DNA from: Rhizobiales bacterium UBA3584
Lineage (GTDB): Bacteria; Pseudomonadota; Alphaproteobacteria; Rhizobiales; Devosiaceae
Length of the DNA stretch: 6,824 nt
Assembly (NCBI GenBank): GCA_002375765.1
Contig: DFMV01000052.1
Span: 1 to 6,824, forward strand
Reading direction: 5' to 3'
In this document: piece after piece, positions 1 to 3,937 of the stretch
How positions within the stretch are numbered: position 1 is the first letter of the stretch
How the letters are laid out: each line of letters begins with the position of its first letter
Made by a program: the position numbers and the translations under genes
The notes under the pieces: generated by a model
The model's input: only the letters and a program-made list of their open reading frames with translations
The model's database searches: none
Told to the model about the DNA's origin: nothing

Positions 1-1
1 T

Positions 2-622
2 CACTTCTCAGCGGAAATCAACAATGGTGCCGTCAAAATCGAGGCAACATTTCTCTATGCTGATCTCGCTGGGTCTGGAAAAATCGCCTCTGTCTGCCCT
101 TGGCAGACGACTGCAAAGATCATCAGAGCATACTTAAAATGCAGCGTTCGATTAATTCGAGCTTATGGCGGAGAGGTCAGAAGCTTTGATGGAGATCGCG
201 TCATGGGTGTCTTCAAGGGGAACACAATGCGCTCTGATGCTACCGATTGCGCCCGCGAGATCGATTGGGTGACCGAGAAGCTACTTCAAGTGAAGGCAAA
301 GGAACGTTTTAAGTCCGTCCGTGAAAATTATGTTAGAATTCGGCAGGCCTGTGGTGTGGACTGTGGAACGTCTCGGGCTGTGCGCGCAGGGATCCGGAAC
401 AACAACGATCTTATATGGATTGGAAAGTCGCCAAGTTTCTCGGCCAAGCTGTCAGATCTCCGCGAATACCCATACAGCACCTTTATATCAAAAAGGGTCT
501 ACAACCGCTTACGTCAGAGCTCTCGAGAAGTGGACGGAGAAGATATATGGGAACAGGCAAAATTTAGCTTTGCCGGGAAGACTGAGACCATCTACCGAAC
601 TAAGAGGATGAAGCGACCTTAG
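2..622 (+). CDS. Pycsar-like class III nucleotidyl cyclase (PycC family), 5' end outside the window
   Basis: The reading frame is open from base 2 to the TAG at 620-622, giving 206 residues, so the true start lies upstream. Class III cyclase features are visible. A metal-binding Asp sits in FLYADLAGS (codon 62-64) and the second in FDGDRVMGVF (codon 194-196). The block RAGIRNNNDLIWIG is followed by SPSFSAKLSDLRE, and the C-terminus reads ETIYRTKRM. This arrangement (YADL-GS, DGDR, AR-GIR--NDL-W-G, AAKLS-like) is the one I associate with PycC cyclases, which make cCMP or cUMP upon phage infection to activate a toxic effector (PycTM or PycTIR). The transition-state Asn of typical class III enzymes (N-x-AA-R/K-L) appears to be Ser here (codon 434-436). 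Five sampled 60-base lines give 149/300 G+C, lower than most genes to the right, which suggests transfer. No effector lies downstream. A non-defensive adenylate cyclase is the alternative; the base specificity cannot be read. Confidence 0.82.
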   Translation, partial: HFSAEINNGAVKIEATFLYADLAGSGKIASVCPWQTTAKIIRAYLKCSVRLIRAYGGEVRSFDGDRVMGVFKGNTMRSDATDCAREIDWVTEKLLQVKAKERFKSVRENYVRIRQACGVDCGTSRAVRAGIRNNNDLIWIGKSPSFSAKLSDLREYPYSTFISKRVYNRLRQSSREVDGEDIWEQAKFSFAGKTETIYRTKRMKRP

Positions 623-632
623 GCTTGAGTAG

Positions 633-740
633 CCGATTCAGATTTCTTGGGCAGGACAGCAAAATCGATTCATGAATCGCTGGATTGAGGAGTCAAAGGT
701 TTTTGATCGAGTGCTGGTTTCCGGGTGAATAACCGATTCA
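633..740. repeat. Cluster of YCGATTCA motifs with a 14-bp perfect palindrome (GANTC-rich)
   Basis: Three copies of (C/T)CGATTCA occur at 633-640, 665-672 and 733-740. The middle copy forms the perfect palindrome CGATTCATGAATCG at 666-679. The cluster contains four GANTC sites (635-639, 667-671, 674-678, 735-739) in about 105 bases. GANTC is the target of the cell-cycle methylase CcrM in alphaproteobacteria. The stretch follows the cyclase stop codon and contains no plausible gene. It could be an operator set, a methylation-sensitive site, or the remains of a repeat or recombination boundary. On the minus strand the palindrome is followed by ATTTT, so weak terminator activity is also possible. 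The function is unknown. Confidence 0.5.
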
Positions 741-860
741 TGTCTCTTTGGTTATGACATCACACACGCCGCACCGTCCGCCGCATGACGCGCAAAAGCC
801 GGGCCATGTGGTTCTCTGGCGCTCCAATGGGGTGCGCGTAACGTGGCGCGGGTCGCAGTC

Positions 861-903
861 TCGGCCTTGGGTTCGAGGCTTCGCCTCGCACCTTCACCAT
901 CCT
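861..903. repeat. Rhizobiales-type palindromic interspersed repeat with a strong short hairpin
   Basis: The core CGAGGC-TTC-GCCTCG (874-888) is a perfect 6-bp stem with a 3-base loop. The flanks (GGCCTTGGGTT to the left, CACCTTCACCATCC to the right) match, from memory, a repeat scattered through many Rhizobiales intergenic regions (AGGTGCGAGGC...GCCTCGAACC on the other strand). It lies 19-61 bases past the stop codon of the minus-strand methyltransferase and may stabilise or end that transcript, although no T-run follows the stem. The rest of 741-921 shows no convincing gene; the small open frames there lack homology that I recognise. Confidence 0.55.
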
Positions 904-921
904 TTACGGCGCTTCCCGCTT

Positions 922-1755
922 TTAGGAAACCCGCGCCCAGGCGCCGACGAGTCGGGGATAGAAAATGCACGGGTCGGTTCCGGCCTGGGCTTCGTGAATC
1001 AGTCGCTCGTGCAGTGTTTCAATTTCGATCTCTGCAGCGCTGGCTATACCCAAAGTTTCCATCGCTGACGTCAGGCTTCTGGTGGATTCGACGATGAACT
1101 CGAAGCCGTCGACGTCCTGATCATTGCCGATCCGGGTCAGCCCGATCATCTCGGGCGCCATACCCGCGGTCCGGTAGGCGGGATAGAGCATAGCACCCAT
1201 ATCGGCGGTTCTGCCTGACCGGCGATAGACCTCGGTGATGCGCTCGATGCAGCGATGCAGGAGGGGCAAGGCGGGCTGAGCATAAGAGGTCGAAATATCG
1301 AACTCGATGAAGCTGACGAGCGTGCCGGGCTTTAGCCGCTCCGCCAGCCCGGCCAGGGTGGCGCCGGGATCGGTCATGTGGAGCAGAAGGAAGCGTCCGA
1401 TCACTGCGTCGATGTCGGCGGGGATTTCCATGGCCTCGAGCGTGCCGGGGACAAACGAGATATCGAGCCCCTTGGCCTCTGCCCGCGCACGAGCCACCGA
1501 GAGAGCCGCCTCCGAAGGGTCGAGGCCGATAATTGCGCCATCGGTTCCCACGATGTCGGCTGCGATCAGGGAAACGTCGCCAACCCCGCACCCTACATCG
1601 AGCACACGCATGCCCTTCTCAAGCCCCGCCCGCAAGAGGATATCGCGGGTGAGATCGGCAAACAGGGCGGCCTGACGCTCGAGCCGAACCAACTCGCGTT
1701 CGGAATGACCCAATATGTAGGCCTGCTCTTTTGCTTGAGTTTGCGATCCGCTCAT
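922..1755 (-). CDS. Class I SAM-dependent methyltransferase, substrate unknown
   Basis: A 277-residue cytoplasmic protein. SAM-binding motif I is VLDVGCGVGDVS (residues 51-62). The acidic residue contacting the ribose is D79 in IIGLDPSEAAL, and the second conserved segment is DAVIGRFLLLHM (116-127). A typical post-motif region LAERLKPGTLVSFIEF (137-152) follows. This is the UbiE/Methyltransf_11-25-like small-molecule methyltransferase pattern. The C-terminal half (about 153-277) probably forms the substrate lid and is not diagnostic. The ATG at 1753-1755 is preceded on the minus strand by AGAGGA five bases upstream, a good ribosome binding site. It diverges from the alpha/beta hydrolase gene, so the two may share regulation. 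The target could be a quinone-like, lipid or other small molecule; nothing in the window decides it. Confidence 0.88.
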   Translation of the reverse strand: MSGSQTQAKEQAYILGHSERELVRLERQAALFADLTRDILLRAGLEKGMRVLDVGCGVGDVSLIAADIVGTDGAIIGLDPSEAALSVARARAEAKGLDISFVPGTLEAMEIPADIDAVIGRFLLLHMTDPGATLAGLAERLKPGTLVSFIEFDISTSYAQPALPLLHRCIERITEVYRRSGRTADMGAMLYPAYRTAGMAPEMIGLTRIGNDQDVDGFEFIVESTRSLTSAMETLGIASAAEIEIETLHERLIHEAQAGTDPCIFYPRLVGAWARVS

Positions 1756-1887
1756 TGGTGTCCTCTGAAGATGATTTGCCGGGATATGGGTCCGAACCTG
1801 CGGGGAGTTCTCAATTGCGTTGTTAACGCGGCCTACACGCGCGGTCCGCTAAAATTGGGTCAACTGGTATCCTGGGTGGAACCTGAG
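1756..1887. promoter_or_regulatory. Divergent promoter region between methyltransferase and hydrolase, with an inverted repeat
   Basis: These 132 bases must hold both divergent promoters. An inverted repeat GCGTT-GTT-AACGC lies at 1817-1829. A -10-like TAAAAT at 1850-1855 is 32 bases before the hydrolase ATG but lacks a good -35 partner, so activation by a bound regulator is possible. On the minus side only the ribosome binding site is clear. The inverted repeat could be an operator acting on both genes, but its half-sites are short. Confidence 0.35.
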
Positions 1888-2748
1888 ATGTTGTACAGTC
1901 GCATTCAGACAAGGCAAGCAAGTATCGCGCTGGTTGAAACCGGCAAGGACGGCTTTCCGGTGCTGTTTCTGCATGGGAATTCGAGCTCCAGCGACGTTTT
2001 TGCGCGACAGCTGGAAAGCCCGCTTGCAGAACGCCATCGCCTCATCGCGCTCGACCTGCCGGGTCACGGTGCATCCGATGACGCCATCGAGCCGAAGGCA
2101 GCCTATACTATTCCCGGATTCGCCAACACGGTTGCCGAAGTGCTCGACGCCCTCGCGATTGACCACGTCGCTGTCGTTGGATGGTCGCTTGGCGGGCATA
2201 TCGGCATCGAACTGCTGGAGCGCGAGCCTCGCATCGCGGGGCTCATGATTATGGGAACGCCGCCGGTATCCCGCGGCATTTTGGGCATGCTGCGCGGCTT
2301 CCAGCCGCAATTCGACCTGACGTTGACCACGAAGGGGCGGTTGACGCCCCGGGAAATGGACAGGCTCGCTCGCCTGTGCTTCGGGGAGTCGCCGCCGCAG
2401 CGCTTTCGTGATGCGATAGCGCGCGCCGACTGGCGCATGCGAAAGATCCTGGGGTATGGCCTGATGATGGGAGCGGGAGCCGATCAAAAAAAGGTCGTCG
2501 AGCACAGCCCGGTTCCCCTGGCTGTGGTCAATGGCGAGCGGGAGCCGTTTGCGCGTCTCGATTACCTCACCGGTCTTGACTATGCCAATCTCTGGGATGG
2601 GCAATGTCATCTTATCAATGCGGCGGGACACGCTGCCTTTCTTGATGCTCCGGGTGAGTTCAATGCGCTGCTCGGGCGGTTCATCGAGGATGCCGCGGCA
2701 TTTGCCGTGCTCAGCCAGACGTCCGACCTTGGCCGGCGCCACGGCTGA
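1888..2748 (+). CDS. Alpha/beta hydrolase
   Basis: A 286-residue alpha/beta hydrolase fold protein. The oxyanion-hole region is LFLHGNSSSS (residues 27-35). Strand beta-4 carries LIALDLPGHGASD (52-64). The nucleophile elbow is GWSLGG with S100 as catalytic Ser. The catalytic acid is probably E219 in VNGEREPF (E217 is less likely), where many relatives have Asp. The catalytic His is H248 in NAAGHAAFLDAPGEFN. A complete triad is therefore likely. The frame stays open upstream to 1378, but that part lies antisense to the methyltransferase. I chose the ATG at 1888 because GGTGGA lies about seven bases before it and because the conserved fold starts shortly after. No signal peptide is visible, so the enzyme is probably cytoplasmic. 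It may be an esterase, a C-C hydrolase or a lactonase. Since the next gene makes an acylated amino acid, a deacylating role is tempting but unsupported. Confidence 0.88.
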   Translation: MLYSRIQTRQASIALVETGKDGFPVLFLHGNSSSSDVFARQLESPLAERHRLIALDLPGHGASDDAIEPKAAYTIPGFANTVAEVLDALAIDHVAVVGWSLGGHIGIELLEREPRIAGLMIMGTPPVSRGILGMLRGFQPQFDLTLTTKGRLTPREMDRLARLCFGESPPQRFRDAIARADWRMRKILGYGLMMGAGADQKKVVEHSPVPLAVVNGEREPFARLDYLTGLDYANLWDGQCHLINAAGHAAFLDAPGEFNALLGRFIEDAAAFAVLSQTSDLGRRHG

Positions 2749-2767
2749 TTTTGCCTTCTAGATTATT

Positions 2768-2823
2768 GTTTTGTCGCGCTTCCGAACCGGATAAGTGGTA
2801 CCCTTATCCTGAAAACGCTCTAG
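2768..2823. repeat. Rhizobiales-type interspersed palindromic repeat at a convergent gene end
   Basis: The element begins near GTTTTGTCGCG and ends at AAAACGCTCTAG. These ends match, from memory, those of a very common intergenic repeat of Rhizobiales genomes. Inside is a hairpin GGATAAG-TGGTACC-CTTATCC (2789-2809) with a 7-bp stem. It fills almost the whole 71-base space between the convergent hydrolase and FeeM-like genes and may act as a transcript end for both. Its terminal CTAG contains the stop codon of the minus-strand gene. The copy number in the genome cannot be seen here. Confidence 0.68.
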
Positions 2824-3560
2824 TGCAGGTTCGCCGGCTCCACTCGCCCTGCGAATATGGCGGTGGCCATCGGGTCGACCTTGGCGCGGTCTGGACTGAA
2901 GAGAAAGTCGAGTTCCGCTTCGGTTGCGTTCATGAAGGGATAGCGCGCAATGACGCTTTCTCGCACGGCGCAATAATCGATGCCCATCAAGCTTAGCTGC
3001 TTTTTCAACCCGTGATACTGGCGCGGCGGGCACAGGGGGCGCATGCCGAAAAGGCGGCGGTAGAAAGCCTGATGCTCTACCCGCACCGAGGCAAGGCCTA
3101 GATTGGCGCCGTAATACTCGGAAGCCAGAAAGCCCAGTCTTGCCGTGATATAGGGCAGTTCAGGATGCTGACCACTGACAGAGGGGTGCACGGCAAAGCG
3201 GGTCGGATCGACGATGACGTGACCCTTGTCGATTTCCGGTCTCAGAGTTTCAGGAAATGCGTCCACGGTAGGGGAATGCGGATTTTCAGGGCTGGCATGA
3301 TGCACCCTGATGGTGCTGGCCATCTCGCCGTCCATGTAGACGCCGAAAACATGGACATTGTCAGCGTGATCGTAATCGTCGGTCAGGCGCTTTTCGAAAC
3401 CGATCGGAATCATGCCTTCACGAACATAGGCCGCGTAGCGCAGGCGGAACGCATGTTCGAGTTCTTCAGCTCTTTCCAGACGACGATATTGAATCCTGTC
3501 AAGAAAATCGATCAGACGCTGGGAAAACGAAATCGCCCCAACTGATGATACTGAACTCAT
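2820..3560 (-). CDS. N-acyl amino acid synthase, FeeM-like (GNAT / acyl-homoserine-lactone synthase-related)
   Basis: A 246-residue protein resembling FeeM, which transfers a long-chain acyl group from acyl carrier protein to the amino group of tyrosine or a related amino acid and is structurally related to LuxI synthases. Visible blocks in order are: RLERAEELEHAFRLRYAAYV (28-46), DDYDHADNVHVFGVYMDGE (61-79), ASTIRVH (81-87), SPTVDAFPETL (96-106), IVDPTRFAVHP (116-126), LPYITARLGFLASEYYGA (135-152) and VRVEHQAFYRRLFGMRPLCP (159-178). I chose the ATG at 3558-3560 because AGGGGG lies six bases upstream; a GTG at 3581 in frame would place that site inside the gene. No acyl carrier gene is adjacent, so it would use a carrier from elsewhere. 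The stop codon comes from a repeat element. The product could be a signal or a membrane lipid precursor; the acyl acceptor is unknown. Confidence 0.85.
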   Translation of the reverse strand: MSSVSSVGAISFSQRLIDFLDRIQYRRLERAEELEHAFRLRYAAYVREGMIPIGFEKRLTDDYDHADNVHVFGVYMDGEMASTIRVHHASPENPHSPTVDAFPETLRPEIDKGHVIVDPTRFAVHPSVSGQHPELPYITARLGFLASEYYGANLGLASVRVEHQAFYRRLFGMRPLCPPRQYHGLKKQLSLMGIDYCAVRESVIARYPFMNATEAELDFLFSPDRAKVDPMATAIFAGRVEPANLH

Positions 3561-3588
3561 GGAACGCCCCCTAAACCACACAGGGAGC

Positions 3589-3617
3589 TACTTTAACAAA
3601 ATTTTAACTAAGGTCAA
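3589..3617 (-). promoter_or_regulatory. Candidate promoter of the FeeM-like gene
   Basis: On the minus strand TTGACC (3612-3617, five of six matches to TTGACA) is followed after 16 bases by TAAAGT (3590-3595, four of six matches to TATAAT). This predicts transcription starting near 3583 and a leader of about 23 bases carrying the AGGGGG ribosome binding site. The spacer is almost filled by a CtrA box. This is a consensus-based guess without experimental support. Confidence 0.4.
3593..3608. promoter_or_regulatory. CtrA box 1 (TTAA-N7-TTAAC)
   Basis: TTAA (3593-3596), seven bases, then TTAAC (3604-3608) match perfectly the binding site of CtrA, the essential cell-cycle response regulator of alphaproteobacteria. 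It lies 32 bases before the FeeM-like start codon, inside the predicted promoter spacer. Bound CtrA would more likely block than activate that promoter if the promoter call is right. The region is AT-rich, so a chance match is possible, but a second perfect site 105 bases away strengthens it. Confidence 0.58.
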
Positions 3618-3681
3618 TTGAAGGAATATGTCAGGGCGGTGTCAGCGGGGCGGCGTTGCTGAATCTGCTTCGTCTGTGAAG

Positions 3682-3694
3682 ACAGTAATACTGT
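3682..3694. promoter_or_regulatory. 13-bp perfect palindrome next to CtrA box 2
   Basis: ACAGTA-A-TACTGT is a perfect inverted repeat with one central base. It ends three bases before CtrA box 2. Just to its left CTGT-GAAG-ACAG (3674-3685) forms an overlapping second inverted repeat, so CTGT/ACAG half-sites alternate over 21 bases. This looks like the operator of a dimeric regulator, but I do not recognise the family. Confidence 0.4.
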
Positions 3695-3697
3695 GCT

Positions 3698-3713
3698 TTA
3701 ACCGAGTATTAAC
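3698..3713. promoter_or_regulatory. CtrA box 2 (TTAA-N7-TTAAC)
   Basis: TTAA (3698-3701), seven bases, then TTAAC (3709-3713): a second perfect CtrA site in the same divergent region. It is 137 bases upstream of the FeeM-like start and 224 bases upstream of the GGDEF-EAL start. It could serve the GGDEF-EAL promoter directly or cooperate with box 1 across the region. No clear -10 hexamer follows at the expected distance on the plus strand. Confidence 0.58.
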
Positions 3714-3937
3714 TATGAGTCGCGCGATAGATGTGCATTAAGCATCAGGGTGCTGCAAAAAGGATTTGCGGGTTTTAAGAAAAAATGCAGGCCGATCGCG
3801 TGTTCCTGCTCGGCGTAAAATTGTCGAATCCCGGAAGCGGAGAGGGGAATATTTAAAATTGCCGAGATAGCGTGAGAAAATTTTAAAAGCTTTCAATTTA
3901 TATCGTATTGGTTCTGCAGGGGTATGGCGAAGCAACC

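Larger units (their letters stand above)
3561..3937. promoter_or_regulatory. Divergent intergenic regulatory region between FeeM-like and GGDEF-EAL genes
   Basis: This 377-base stretch has no convincing gene. It holds both CtrA boxes, a 13-bp palindrome and two GANTC sites (3661-3665 and 3826-3830). An AT-rich part (3840-3910) contains a weak promoter candidate for the GGDEF-EAL gene: TTGCCG (3859-3864), 17 bases, TTTAAA (3882-3887). If the GGDEF-EAL gene is instead transcribed from near the second CtrA box, its leader would be about 200 bases long. I saw no c-di-GMP riboswitch core and no obvious terminator in it. A short minus-strand open frame at 3738-3935 looks random. Confidence 0.55.

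Noticed and set aside
623..921. Pycsar effector gene or its remnant downstream of the cyclase
   Set aside because: No frame with TIR, membrane or cyclic-nucleotide-binding features is present on either strand.
748..1068. Small open frames on both strands between the cyclase and the methyltransferase
   Set aside because: They overlap a palindromic repeat and the methyltransferase end, show skewed composition and have no recognisable motif.
1378..1887. Upstream extension of the hydrolase frame giving a 456-residue protein
   Set aside because: It lies antisense to the conserved methyltransferase, and the hydrolase fold and a good ribosome site both point to the ATG at 1888.
1849..2742. Long minus-strand open frame of 297 residues
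   Set aside because: It is antisense to the hydrolase with its clear catalytic motifs, and the translation has no recognisable domain.
3561..3581. Alternative GTG start for the FeeM-like gene
   Set aside because: It would put the strong AGGGGG ribosome site inside the coding region, seven codons before a well-placed ATG.
3738..3935. Minus-strand open frame of 65 residues in the divergent intergenic region
   Set aside because: It lacks an ATG start and ribosome site, and the AT-rich DNA is better explained as promoter region.
3714..3937. c-di-GMP riboswitch in the leader of the GGDEF-EAL gene
   Set aside because: I could not find the conserved core motifs of c-di-GMP-I or -II riboswitches.
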